From: Enterococcus canintestini
Lineage (GTDB): Bacteria; Bacillota; Bacilli; Lactobacillales; Enterococcaceae
DNA length: 64,000 nt
Assembly: GCF_001885735.1 (NCBI RefSeq)
Contig: NZ_JXKG01000007.1
Span: 1 to 64,000 of the forward strand
Reading direction: 5' to 3'
The notes beneath the pieces were generated by a model. It saw only the letters and a list, made by a program, of their open reading frames with translations. It was not told where the DNA came from and did no database searches. Positions 1 through 8,961 of this stretch are shown here, piece after piece. The position numbers and the translations under genes are program-made. Position 1 is the first letter of the stretch. Every line of letters begins with the position of its first letter.

Positions 1-239
1 CTTTTGAAGGGTGGTTATGATTTGTCAAAAAAGAAAATTCTATAGTAATTTCTAATATTTTTATGAAAAAATTAGTATTTGTGTAATCTAAGTGAAATGT
101 TGCAATCTAGTTGTAAATAAAAGTGTTTTCATTACAAAAGACAGTAGTTGCTGAAAATAAACTGTAAGTTTGTTGTCATCCTTTTCATGAAAAAACGTGC
201 TAAATTAAGCAAGTCAAAAAAACGAAAAGGGGTCATTAA

Positions 240-1229
240 TTGAAACTCAAAAAAACAATTTTAACAATTTCACTTCTCGGAAGTTTATTCTTTTCAGCCA
301 CAGCTTTTGCCTCAGAAAATACTGATAAATTAGCAACTGTAAAAACTGATGTAACACAAACTGAGGCTAAAATTAACGATTATAAATCACAAATTCAACA
401 GTTACATGCTGAAATTGAAAATAATGAAACAACAAAAGCAACCTATAGTGAAGAGTTGGATGAAGAAATCGCCACATTGGCTACAATTAAAGCAGAATTA
501 ACTGAAAAACAAGCGCAACAAGAAGAAGTAGAAGCATCATTTTTAGGTACTTCCCTTGACTTATTCCAAGGTCTCCAAGGAAAAGAGCAAATTAAAGCGC
601 AAGTTACCAAGCTAAAAGAAAAACAAAGTAATCAACGTATCGAAGTTGCCACTTTACAAGGTAAAATTACCCAAGTGGAACAAATGAACCAAGAGCTAAC
701 AGATAAAATCGCAAAGTTACAACAAACACAAGCTACGGCAGAAAAAAATGTTGCGGAAAAAAAGGCGACGATTGTCACTTTAACAGCAAAAGTGAAAGCA
801 GAAGAAGAAAAAGCTGCTAAAGTAGCTCAAACTGGTTTTGCCGCACCGTTAGAAGGTAGTTTAAACATTAGTAGTCCTTTTGGTTGGCGCCAAATGCCTC
901 TTGGTGGCGGAACAGAACATCATGACGGTATTGACTTAACTGGTTCTACGGGTCAAACAGTAATGGCAGCACGAGATGGCGTGGTAGTGGAAGCGGGCTT
1001 TGATGCAAGTTGTGGTAATCATGTTATCGTCAAACATGACAATGGTTACTATACTTATTATTTCCACTTAACAACTATTGAAGTCAGTAACGGTGCTAGC
1101 GTTAGTGTCGGCCAACGCATTGGTGGCATGGGAACCACAGGGAATTCAACCGGTGTTCATTTGCACTTTGGTGTAGCGACTGGTCTGTGGGAAGGCTTTG
1201 TTGATCCTGCTCCTTTGATTGGTGCGTAA
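240..1229 (+). CDS. Secreted M23 (LytM-type) peptidase with coiled-coil N-terminus
   Basis: This 329-residue protein probably cleaves peptidoglycan cross-bridges or stem peptides outside the cell. Residues 1-25 form a signal peptide (Lys-rich, hydrophobic, then ATAFAS). About residues 28-195 are a Glu/Gln/Lys-rich coiled coil. About residues 205-329 are a peptidase M23 domain with the zinc motifs HHDGIDL (HxxxD) and HLHFG (HxH). The layout resembles EnvC/PcsB-like hydrolases. The start is TTG after AAAGGGG with good spacing, and no better ATG is present. The gene appears monocistronic, with a terminator at 1261-1335. The exact bond cleaved cannot be read from the sequence. Confidence 0.9.
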   Translation: MKLKKTILTISLLGSLFFSATAFASENTDKLATVKTDVTQTEAKINDYKSQIQQLHAEIENNETTKATYSEELDEEIATLATIKAELTEKQAQQEEVEASFLGTSLDLFQGLQGKEQIKAQVTKLKEKQSNQRIEVATLQGKITQVEQMNQELTDKIAKLQQTQATAEKNVAEKKATIVTLTAKVKAEEEKAAKVAQTGFAAPLEGSLNISSPFGWRQMPLGGGTEHHDGIDLTGSTGQTVMAARDGVVVEAGFDASCGNHVIVKHDNGYYTYYFHLTTIEVSNGASVSVGQRIGGMGTTGNSTGVHLHFGVATGLWEGFVDPAPLIGA

Positions 1230-1260
1230 TAAAGTTATAGAATTAGCATAAAAATTAAAA

Positions 1261-1335
1261 GCACGAAAGTTGTGGCTATCATTTTCCAAAAAAGCAGTTA
1301 TTGGGAAAACGATGCGGAACTTTCGTGTTTTTTTA
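1261..1335 (+). terminator. Rho-independent terminator of the M23 peptidase gene
   Basis: An inverted repeat pairs GCACGAAAGTT (1261-1271) with AACTTTCGTGT (1318-1328). Partly pairing inner arms extend the stem, and a T-run follows at 1326-1333. Confidence 0.75.
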
Positions 1336-1340
1336 GTTGA

Positions 1341-1544
1341 AATTTGAAGAAATTTGAAAAACAATTTATTAAAATTCTATCTTATTGCTTGAGAGCTGAA
1401 CGAGTTCATTTAGCTTTTCTTATGATCCAGCACACAAACGAACTCTTGGCGACATTAAGGCGAAATGCTAAGAAATTTGAGGAGCAATTTCATATCATTT
1501 CGCCTTAATGCTAAAGAGTTAAGCGCGTTTGTTTAGCTTTTCTT
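1341..1544. repeat. Modular intergenic repeat, copy 1 (about 204 nt)
   Basis: The first 80 nt (1341-1420) match 21224-21303 at 71 of 80 positions without gaps. A 20-nt linker follows (1421-1440). Then comes an 80-nt stem-loop (1441-1520) with outer arms AACTCTT/AAGAGTT and an inner perfect 14-bp stem (1454-1467 with 1496-1509). A tail ends in AGCTTTTCTT. A 16-nt direct repeat (TTTAGCTTTTCTTATG) occurs at 1409-1424 and 1532-1547. No open reading frame explains the region. Confidence 0.7.
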
Positions 1545-2397
1545 ATGCCCATAAGCCAGGAGATGCGGTAATGACTAATTTTTCTTTAGTAAAGGGGTGT
1601 TCGAGATGCATTTTTTGCGCATGAAGCATTAAACGTGGCGCTTTTTCTTTACCATAAAGAGGATCTCCGATAATAGGATGGCCGATGCTTTTTAAATGGA
1701 CTCTGATTTGATGCGTGCGACCTGTTTCAAGTTGGCAATAGATTTGACTGTGTTTCCCACTTTTGAAAATGGTGACGTGGGTAATAGCTGTCTGACCATT
1801 TTTTTCATCGATAATTCGTTTGCGCCGATCGTGACGATCGCGCCCGATTTTTTTGTTAATTGTAGTCGCATGGGCCAAATTGCCACTAACGATTGCTTGA
1901 TATTGGCGGTAAATATGCTTTTGTTCTAAGAGGCGACCTAAAATTGGTAAGACCAATGGATTTTTAGCAAATAAAATAGCACCACTGGTTTCTTTATCTA
2001 AACGGTGCACCACATAAGGGCGTTGTCCTTTTGGGGCAAGATAAGCCGCCACGTCATTTAGTAGCGTATCTTTTTCTGTCGGCTGATTAGGGTGTGTTTT
2101 AATTCCGGCAGCTTTATTTGCAACCAACAGATGTTCATCTTCGTATAAAACATCCACTTTTTTTGCCTTTCCCAAAGCAACTTCTTGATACGTATAATCT
2201 TCTGGTTCAATCTTAAGTGTAATACGATCGCCAGCGTGACAAAGTTCATGAAACATAACGGGCTCACCGTTTTTACGGACATTTTTACGAACGCGCAAAA
2301 AATGACGTACTTTACGAGGAACTAACCACTCTTTTTCAAGTAGTTCACGAATAGTCATTTCTTTTTGAGCGTTAGGGAGTGTGATTGTGTATTCCAT
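1543..2397 (-). CDS. RluA-family 23S/tRNA pseudouridine synthase
   Basis: This 284-residue enzyme converts uridine to pseudouridine in rRNA or tRNA. An N-terminal S4-like segment (about residues 1-65) precedes the catalytic domain, which carries the family signature HRLDKETSG with the catalytic Asp. RTHQIRVHL and GDPLYG follow near the C-terminus as expected for RluA/RluD enzymes. The ATG at 2397 is preferred because a GAGGG site lies 5-6 nt upstream. A TTG 12 nt further out overlaps that site. The gene runs opposite to both neighbours. The target uridine cannot be assigned from the sequence, and RluD-like paralogues are usually several per genome. Confidence 0.88.
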   Translation of the reverse strand: MEYTITLPNAQKEMTIRELLEKEWLVPRKVRHFLRVRKNVRKNGEPVMFHELCHAGDRITLKIEPEDYTYQEVALGKAKKVDVLYEDEHLLVANKAAGIKTHPNQPTEKDTLLNDVAAYLAPKGQRPYVVHRLDKETSGAILFAKNPLVLPILGRLLEQKHIYRQYQAIVSGNLAHATTINKKIGRDRHDRRKRIIDEKNGQTAITHVTIFKSGKHSQIYCQLETGRTHQIRVHLKSIGHPIIGDPLYGKEKAPRLMLHAQKMHLEHPFTKEKLVITASPGLWA

Positions 2398-2613
2398 AGT
2401 AACCCTCAATTCTTTTTTACATGCTAACTTTTATTAGATTTCTTAAATACAGCTTTATTTTAAAAGATATTTAAGAAAAATGTAACGAATTACTGCATTT
2501 TCTTTGCTAAAATGTGCTAGATTTAGTTTAATATGCTATTTTCAGTCTAAAGACGCAGGTTAGTTTGTAATTTTCCTGTTAAACTGACACAAATTAAATG
2601 AGTGGAGATTGTT

Positions 2614-4767
2614 ATGGATATAAAAGAAATTTGGACAAAAATAAAAGAGGCTTTGCGCACTTTTTGGCAATGGTTAAAGCCTTATTTACAGCAATTTCAT
2701 CAATGGCGCAAACGTGTTTGGAAAAAATATCACGTCAATAAAATTATCATTTTATTAGGCTTGATTGCCGTACTAGTTACTAGCAGTTATTTATTTTATT
2801 TATCCAAACAAGTCGATGTGGATCGCTTGCAATCAGACTTGAAGAACACAACAGTTATTTATGATAAAGACGGCGATACAGCTGGTAAATTGAATTCAGG
2901 CAAGGGGACGTATGTGGAGATGGATAAGATTTCTCCTAATATCGTCAATGCTGTCGTTTCAACAGAAGACCGCAATTTTTATAATCACCATGGGTTTGAT
3001 ATTAAAGGGATTGCCCGTGCAGCGGTAAGAGCGGTAATTAATCGCAATACTTCTGGTGGTGGTGGGAGTACCATTACCCAACAGTTGGCTAAAAATGCCT
3101 ATCTTACTTTAGACCAAACGTTTAGTCGTAAGGCCAAAGAACTGTTTTTAGCGATTGAAATTGAAAAAAAATATACCAAAGATCAAATTTTGACGATGTA
3201 TTTAAACAACGCCTATTTTGGTAATGGTGTTTGGGGGGTGCAAGATGCCTCGAAGAAATATTTTGGTGTGAACGCAAGTGAAGTAGAACTAAGTGAAGCA
3301 GCTACTTTGGCGGGGATGTTAAAAGGACCAAGTATTTATAATCCGATTGACCATCCTGATTTAGCCAATGAACGGCGTAATGTCGTTTTAAGTGTTATGG
3401 TGGATAACGGTAAAATTACCAAAGAGCAGGAAAAACAAGTGGAACAGACCAATATCGCCGATTCGCTGTACGATGCTTATGATAATGAAGATACTGGCAA
3501 TAAATACCCGTATTTTATTGATGCGGTATTAGATGAAGCAGAACAAAAATACGATATTGATGACTCAGATATTTTAACCAAGGGCTACAAAGTATATACA
3601 ACTTTAGATCAGCAACAACAAATTCAGATGCAAAATGTTTATGACAACAATAATAATTTCCCTAGTAATGCAGCTGACGGCGCGATGCCACAATCGGGTT
3701 CAGTTTCTATGGATCCTAATACCGGCGGAATTCGCGCGTTAGTCGGTCGCCGCGGTGAGCATACGTTCCGAGGCTTTAGTTTTGCAACACAAATGAAACG
3801 TTCACCAGGTTCAACGATTAAACCAATTAGTGTCTATACGCCAGCTCTTGAAGCAGGTTATAAGCCAGATAGTATTTTAAAAGATGAAAAAATGAGCTTT
3901 TATGATGTGAAAAACTACGATGGCACGTATTCTGGCGAAGTTCCTATGTATCAATCTGTCGCTTGGAGTTTAAATGCACCGGCAGTCTGGTTACTACATG
4001 AAATTGGCATTGACAAAGGCTATAAAAAAGCCCAAGAATTTGGTCTTTCTTTAACTGAAAAAGATAAATATTGGGGCGGGGTGGCACTAGGTGGTTTAGA
4101 AAAAGGCGAATCGCCAATGACGATGGCCGCAGCTTATGGCGTTTTTGCCAATGGTGGCCAATTGTATACACCACATGTAATTACTAAAATTGTCGATTCA
4201 AAAGGAACGGTGATTGTCGATAATACCAAACCAAAAGGAAAACGAATTATCTCAGAAGAAACTGCTAACCAAATGACCAGTATGCTGTTAGGAACATTTT
4301 CAAACGGGACAGCAGCACAAGCCAATCCAGGTTATACGATGGCTGGAAAAACTGGTACTACTGAAACAAACTTTGATTCCAGTAAAGCCAATGACCAATG
4401 GATTGTCGGATACACACCAAACGTGGTAATTGCTACGTGGTTAGGTTTTGAAAAAAGTAGTAAAGAGCATTATCTATCAGGAACTAGTGGGGATGTAGTC
4501 GGGAAAATTTTCCAAGCCGAAGCTGCTAATATTTTACCTTATGTAAAAGAATCTGGCTTTGCCGTAGCAGACGCCTATCAAACTAACGGTAAGGTAGTCG
4601 CTGCAGATGAAGTTAACCGCGATCAAAATAGTGAAACGGACTGGAATAAAACGATGGATGATTTTGCGGAAAAAGCCAAAGATGGTCTAAGCGAAATTGG
4701 TGGTAAAGTCAAAGAAGGCGCAAAACGAGTCTTTCAAGATATTTGGGGCAGATTAAATGGTAACTAA
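2614..4767 (+). CDS. Class A penicillin-binding protein (PBP1A family)
   Basis: This 717-residue bifunctional enzyme polymerises glycan strands and cross-links peptides outside the membrane. One membrane segment (about residues 45-67, [20 protein letters not shown]) follows a basic cytoplasmic tail. The glycosyltransferase domain has [12 protein letters not shown] and [12 protein letters not shown]. The transpeptidase domain has SPGSTIKP (SxxK serine), SLN and KTGT motifs. The ATG at 2614 follows GTGGAG by 6 nt. An in-frame GTG at 2602 is part of that site and is rejected. The gene is followed closely by the YheA/YmcA-family gene. It corresponds to enterococcal PbpF/PonA-type proteins, but the paralogue cannot be settled here. 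Confidence 0.93.
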   Translation: MDIKEIWTKIKEALRTFWQWLKPYLQQFHQWRKRVWKKYHVNKIIILLGLIAVLVTSSYLFYLSKQVDVDRLQSDLKNTTVIYDKDGDTAGKLNSGKGTYVEMDKISPNIVNAVVSTEDRNFYNHHGFDIKGIARAAVRAVINRNTSGGGGSTITQQLAKNAYLTLDQTFSRKAKELFLAIEIEKKYTKDQILTMYLNNAYFGNGVWGVQDASKKYFGVNASEVELSEAATLAGMLKGPSIYNPIDHPDLANERRNVVLSVMVDNGKITKEQEKQVEQTNIADSLYDAYDNEDTGNKYPYFIDAVLDEAEQKYDIDDSDILTKGYKVYTTLDQQQQIQMQNVYDNNNNFPSNAADGAMPQSGSVSMDPNTGGIRALVGRRGEHTFRGFSFATQMKRSPGSTIKPISVYTPALEAGYKPDSILKDEKMSFYDVKNYDGTYSGEVPMYQSVAWSLNAPAVWLLHEIGIDKGYKKAQEFGLSLTEKDKYWGGVALGGLEKGESPMTMAAAYGVFANGGQLYTPHVITKIVDSKGTVIVDNTKPKGKRIISEETANQMTSMLLGTFSNGTAAQANPGYTMAGKTGTTETNFDSSKANDQWIVGYTPNVVIATWLGFEKSSKEHYLSGTSGDVVGKIFQAEAANILPYVKESGFAVADAYQTNGKVVAADEVNRDQNSETDWNKTMDDFAEKAKDGLSEIGGKVKEGAKRVFQDIWGRLNGN

Positions 4768-4817
4768 AGTTTTTATGTTACAATAAATCATATCAAATAA
4801 AAGTGAGGTTACAAGAT

Positions 4818-5156
4818 ATGGCGAACATTTATGACACAGCAAATCAATTAGAACGTGAAATTAGAGAATCACAACAATTTGGTGATTTAAAAGCATCTTT
4901 TGAGCGCTTAAAAGAAAACCAAGAAGCCCATGCTTTATTCCAAGAATTTCAACAATTACAACAAGGTCTGCATGAAAAAATGATGTCAGGCGAAGAAATT
5001 TCAGAAGAAGATGCAAAAAAAGCCCAAGAATTAGCTGAACGGGTGCAAAAAGAAGATTTAATTAACGAATTAATGCAAAAAGAACAAGCGTTTAGTGCAG
5101 TTGTTAATGATTTAAACCGCATTATCATGGGCCCAGTTCACGAATTATATAACTAA
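4818..5156 (+). CDS. YheA/YmcA (YlbF) family protein, UPF0342
   Basis: This is a 112-residue, all-helical, Glu/Gln-rich cytoplasmic protein beginning [12 protein letters not shown], a typical opening of the UPF0342 (DUF964) group. Relatives in Bacillus (YmcA, YlbF) form a complex that affects RNase Y, biofilm and competence. YheA-type members lack an assigned job. The ATG at 4818 follows GTGAGG by 9 nt. The in-frame GTG at 4803 belongs to the ribosome-binding site. The gene lies 50 nt after the penicillin-binding-protein gene and ends in a strong terminator. Confidence 0.85.
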   Translation: MANIYDTANQLEREIRESQQFGDLKASFERLKENQEAHALFQEFQQLQQGLHEKMMSGEEISEEDAKKAQELAERVQKEDLINELMQKEQAFSAVVNDLNRIIMGPVHELYN

Positions 5157-5165
5157 AAATGAAGA

Positions 5166-5203
5166 AGAGGTGTGACAAATATTTTGTCATACCTCTTTTT
5201 TTG
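5166..5203 (+). terminator. Terminator with GAGGTGTGACAAA hairpin
   Basis: AGAGGTGTGACAAA (5166-5179) pairs with TTTGTCATACCTCT (5183-5196), with one G-U pair, followed by a T-run. The arm belongs to the GAGGTTGTGACAA hairpin family also seen at 20929-21086 and 35692-35768. Confidence 0.85.
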
Positions 5204-5337
5204 CAAATAAATGGTTTTAAAGCAGCAATTTCTTTACCTTCTAGACCAGAGAAAAAATTTTTTAAGTTGACTGTGACGGGATAGTCAGTAATGTTGGTTT
5301 ACAGGAAAAATATAGTTCTTTTTTGTTTTTACGCCAA

Positions 5338-6393
5338 TCAATTTTCATAAGCTACGCCTTTTTTTAGTGGTTTTGTAGAAGAACGTTTAATCAATTTAAC
5401 AGAAATTTGCTTATCGACAGGTTTTATTCCGGTTTGTAACCATTTTAACAACAATTGGGCCGCAGTGGTTCCAATCATTTTAAAATCTTGCAAAATAGTC
5501 GTTAGCGCCGGATCAAAAAAACGAGCCGCTTGGGTATCATCAAAGCCGACTACAGCTAGATTCGCTGGAATTTGCCAATTTTGCTGACGTAACTGTTGAA
5601 TCGCACCTAAAGCAAAAAGATCATTCTCACAGACAAGGGCAGTGACTTCATTTTGTAACAGATAATGGCTTAAATCAGAAGCGTTCAAATAAGTATCTTC
5701 TAAGTGACTGTGAAAGGGAATATTTACTTCTGCTAAAGCACGCAAATAGCCAAAGTAGCGCTGGCGGGTAGATTGCGGGTGGTGTTTGCTACCAAAATAA
5801 TAACCAATTTTTTTATGACCTAACTGAATTAAATAATTAGTCGCTAAATAGCCGCCGCGTTCATTATCAGCTGTGACTGCTGGAAAAGGTAAATCGTGAA
5901 CTTTTTTGTCTAAAATAATCGCAGCAAAATTTTGGGCAGCTAAAGAAAGTAATAAATCCAGATGGGCTTCTTCATCTCGTGGATAGTACAAAAGGCCATC
6001 AAATTCGGCCATGATAGCAGTGGCACTGCGTTCAGTTAAAAAATCATAATTTGTCAAAAACACATCAATTTTTTCGGCTTGAAAAACCGCCATGACGCCT
6101 TCACTTAAAGGAGCAACTGATAGTTCAGTACTTTCTTCTAAAGGCAAAACTAGTAAAATACGCTGGGGTTGTTTTTGCTTTAATTCGTTTACAAAGCTAC
6201 CACTTCCTTGAATGCGGGTAATGAATCCTTCTTGTTCTAAATCTGTCAGAGCTCGTTTGGCGGTAATCCGGCTGACGTGATAATCAGCAGAGAGGGCTTT
6301 TTCAGTGGGTAATTTACTCCCAGGCGTCATCATTCCGGCTAGAATTTTTGCTTTTAAATCTTTTTTTATTTTTTGATATAAAGGCTGCGTCAT
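5338..6393 (-). CDS. GntR-type HTH / LacI-type sugar-binding transcription regulator
   Basis: This 351-residue regulator is built like AraR. A winged-helix GntR domain (residues about 5-72; SKLPTEKALSADY, VSRITAKRALTDLEQEGFI) is joined to a LacI/periplasmic-binding-type effector domain (about 80-345; GYYFGSK, VVGFDDT). It probably represses sugar genes until a sugar ligand binds. The ATG at 6393 follows AGGAGG by 9 nt. An in-frame GTG at 6402 abuts the site. It is divergent from the ROK fructokinase at 6631, its likely target. The ligand is unknown, and arabinose genes are absent from the window. Confidence 0.85.
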   Translation of the reverse strand: MTQPLYQKIKKDLKAKILAGMMTPGSKLPTEKALSADYHVSRITAKRALTDLEQEGFITRIQGSGSFVNELKQKQPQRILLVLPLEESTELSVAPLSEGVMAVFQAEKIDVFLTNYDFLTERSATAIMAEFDGLLYYPRDEEAHLDLLLSLAAQNFAAIILDKKVHDLPFPAVTADNERGGYLATNYLIQLGHKKIGYYFGSKHHPQSTRQRYFGYLRALAEVNIPFHSHLEDTYLNASDLSHYLLQNEVTALVCENDLFALGAIQQLRQQNWQIPANLAVVGFDDTQAARFFDPALTTILQDFKMIGTTAAQLLLKWLQTGIKPVDKQISVKLIKRSSTKPLKKGVAYEN

Positions 6394-6533
6394 TTTAGGC
6401 ACCTCCTAATAACTTTTAATTTTTGATATATTCTATTGCCATAATAGCATATTTTTTTTTGAAGCAGGATAATAAAAAAATATTCTGAAAGCGTAGACAT
6501 AATTGGACTACCCAAGTATAATCAAAATATAAA

Positions 6534-6545
6534 TTGATATATCAA
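6534..6545. promoter_or_regulatory. Putative operator of the GntR/LacI-type regulator
   Basis: TTGATATATCAA is a perfect 12-bp palindrome between the divergent regulator and fructokinase genes. A related half (TTGATATATT) lies at 6423-6432 beside the regulator start. The position fits autoregulation and kinase control, but binding is inferred. Confidence 0.4.
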
Positions 6546-6630
6546 ATTTAGCGATAGTTATAGTATACGCTGCTAAAACTCTTTAGAAAATACATAAAGT
6601 AAGTAGCGTTCATTATTAAGGAGGAACGAT

Positions 6631-7497
6631 ATGTATTACGGTGGTATTGAAGCTGGTGGGACAAAATTTATTTGTGCTGTCAGTGATGAAAAACAAAATA
6701 TTGTAGCCAAAACAAGTGTACCAACGACAACACCTGAGGAAACTTTGCAAAAAACATTTGAATTTTTTGATCAATACGAGATTCGTGCAATGGGGATTGG
6801 TTCATTTGGACCGATTGGAATTGACGAAAGCAAAGACAATTACGGCTATATTCTGGCTACGCCCAAACCAGGTTGGTCTGAATTTGATTTCTTAGGACAA
6901 ATGAAAGAAAAGTATGACATTCCTTTTGTGTGGACGACAGATGTCAATGCGGCAGCTTTTGGCGAGTTGAAAAAAGGCGCAGCACAAGGGAAAAAGAGCT
7001 GTATCTATTTAACGGTCGGAACGGGTATTGGTGGTGGTGTGGTCATAGATGGTAAAATTTTCTCTGGCATCAATCATCCTGAAATGGGGCATATTCATGT
7101 AAAACGTCATCCAGATGACGATTATGAAGGGACTTGTCCGTATCATAAAGACTGCTTAGAAGGGTTAGCCGCAGGGCCTAGTCTGGAAGGTCGCACTGGC
7201 ATTAAAGGTCAAGATTTACCTGAAGATCATCCAATTTGGGAAATTCAAGCTTATTATATTGCCCAAGCATTAATGGCGTATGTCCTAACATTAGCGCCAG
7301 AACGGATTATTTTAGGTGGGGGTGTAATGAATCAAGATCATCTATTGATGAAAATCCGCCAAAGTTTTGTAGAACAAGTTGCAGGTTACGTGGAAACACC
7401 GCCTGTTAGTGAATATATTGTTCGTTGGGGCTTACCAAACGAAAGTGGTATCACCGGCTGTTTATTATTGGCTGAAGAAGCTGTAAAAACAAAATAA
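6631..7497 (+). CDS. ROK-family fructokinase
   Basis: This 288-residue sugar kinase phosphorylates fructose or a related hexose with ATP. It has the ROK nucleotide-binding start (GGIEAGGTKF), the second phosphate motif (LTVGTGIGGG) and the zinc-binding segment around HPEMGHIHVKRH followed by CPYHKDCLEGLAAGPS. These are characteristic of ScrK/GmuE-type bacterial fructokinases. Start ATG follows AAGGAGG. It is probably regulated by the divergent GntR/LacI-type protein at 5338-6393. No transporter or glycosidase gene accompanies it, so it may serve sugars imported elsewhere. Confidence 0.9.
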   Translation: MYYGGIEAGGTKFICAVSDEKQNIVAKTSVPTTTPEETLQKTFEFFDQYEIRAMGIGSFGPIGIDESKDNYGYILATPKPGWSEFDFLGQMKEKYDIPFVWTTDVNAAAFGELKKGAAQGKKSCIYLTVGTGIGGGVVIDGKIFSGINHPEMGHIHVKRHPDDDYEGTCPYHKDCLEGLAAGPSLEGRTGIKGQDLPEDHPIWEIQAYYIAQALMAYVLTLAPERIILGGGVMNQDHLLMKIRQSFVEQVAGYVETPPVSEYIVRWGLPNESGITGCLLLAEEAVKTK

Positions 7498-7505
7498 AGC
7501 ACCGA

Positions 7506-7566
7506 GTCAAACAATTTTCTTTCTGATTAGCATATTAGTTGCTGCGGAGAATTGTTTGGCTTTTTG
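7506..7566 (+). terminator. Terminator of the fructokinase gene
   Basis: GTCAAACAATTTTC (7506-7519) pairs with GAGAATTGTTTGGC (7547-7560), with G-U pairs, followed by TTTTTG. Confidence 0.75.
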
Positions 7567-7776
7567 ATTGCGTTTTTTATGAGCTGGCTCAATTAAAAGG
7601 CGAACAAATTTTCGTACTTGTGGTGACGAGATAAGTAAGAAATGTTATGATATAAAGGAATCTAGCAACTTTAGCAGGATTAAAAAAGTTTGTTTTAAAA
7701 GTAGATTCCATTTTTTAATTTATTCAATAGTAGTTCACTACTGTTTTGAAATTATAGAAATAAGGAGGGCGTGACC

Positions 7777-8961
7777 ATGCGCTTTATCCACGTCGCCGAT
7801 TTACATTTTGATCGGACCTTTGAAGGATTGTCCGAAGAAATACCGGTAGATTTTTTAAAAAAATTAAATCAAGCCAATGAAAAAACATTAAAAAATATTG
7901 TTACCACAGCGATAGCGCAACAGGTAGATTTTGTCATTTTTGCTGGGGATACGTTTCACCAAATGAACCCTTCTTTGAAAAATCAACAGCTTTTAATGGC
8001 CCAATTTCAACAATTAGCCCACGCTGAAATTCCAGTTTATTTAATTTTTGGCAATCATGACTATTATGAAGAGAGTCGTTACTGGTTTTCTTTTCCTGAA
8101 AATGTCGTTTTATTTGAAACAGAAACAGTCAAAAGTATTGTCGCCACCACCAAAAATGAGGAAAAATATGCTATTTCAGGCTTTAGTTACCGTCATCAAT
8201 ATTTAAAAGCAGAAATGGTTAAACATTTTCCTGTGCGTAATTTAGAAGTTGACTATCATCTAGGTCTTTATCATGGGGATATAAATGATGCCAACTTTGC
8301 ACCTTTTAGTTTAAACGAATTAAAAAGTAAAAATTATGATTATTGGGCGTTAGGGCATATTCATCAACCGACAAAGTTGAGTGATGAAATAATTTATCCC
8401 GGTACCCCTCAAGGTCATACGAAAAAAGAACGAGATCTAGGAAATGTCTTGTTGGTGGAGCTAGCAAAAAATGAGCTAACTGTTACAAGAATCCCTGTTG
8501 CAGCTTTACGTTGGCAAAAAAAGACGATTTCTTTAGCCGACTGTGAAAATAACGCGGCGGTAGTAAGCTATTTAACAAAGCAACTTACGCCTCTGACAGA
8601 AAATACCGCAATGTTGTACGAAATTACTTTAGCCAATACAGCCCATTTACAAAATTTTACTGCCATGATAACAAATGGCCAGCTACAAGATTTGTTGAAT
8701 CAGCAGTGGCCTGACTTGGTCTTTGTGCATACTTTAAAACTTGAAGAAGTAAAGGAGAAAATTTCATTGCCTGCTAGTGAGGCTTTAAAAACGCAGTTAT
8801 TACAAGAATTTAGCCATGAGGAAATTTTTAATGAAGTGCTGGCAGAATTGGCGGGCAATAAAAATACAACAAGATTATTAGCAGATCCTACCTTTCGCCA
8901 AGAAGTATTGACACAAGTAGCTGAGGAGTTAAATCAGCAATTTGAATGGGGGCAAAGCTAA
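7777..8961 (+). CDS. yhaO: YhaO family DNA repair metallophosphoesterase (SbcD-like)
   Basis: This 394-residue calcineurin-like phosphoesterase is related to SbcD/Mre11. Metal motifs are visible: HVADLHFD near the start, then GDTFH, GNHD and GHIHQP. The C-terminal half is the family-specific extension. It should act with the SMC-like ATPase encoded next (YhaN), by analogy with SbcCD nuclease complexes. The ATG at 7777 follows AAGGAGG by 8 nt, and the in-frame GTG at 7771 is too close. Its stop overlaps the next start as TAATG, showing translational coupling. The physiological DNA substrate of the YhaO-YhaN pair is not established. Confidence 0.88.
   Translation: MRFIHVADLHFDRTFEGLSEEIPVDFLKKLNQANEKTLKNIVTTAIAQQVDFVIFAGDTFHQMNPSLKNQQLLMAQFQQLAHAEIPVYLIFGNHDYYEESRYWFSFPENVVLFETETVKSIVATTKNEEKYAISGFSYRHQYLKAEMVKHFPVRNLEVDYHLGLYHGDINDANFAPFSLNELKSKNYDYWALGHIHQPTKLSDEIIYPGTPQGHTKKERDLGNVLLVELAKNELTVTRIPVAALRWQKKTISLADCENNAAVVSYLTKQLTPLTENTAMLYEITLANTAHLQNFTAMITNGQLQDLLNQQWPDLVFVHTLKLEEVKEKISLPASEALKTQLLQEFSHEEIFNEVLAELAGNKNTTRLLADPTFRQEVLTQVAEELNQQFEWGQS

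Noticed and set aside
1-45. Open frame LLKGGYDLSKKKIL then TAG at the left edge, possibly the end of an upstream gene
   Set aside because: Only 14 codons are visible. It cannot be distinguished from chance, and no family can be assigned.
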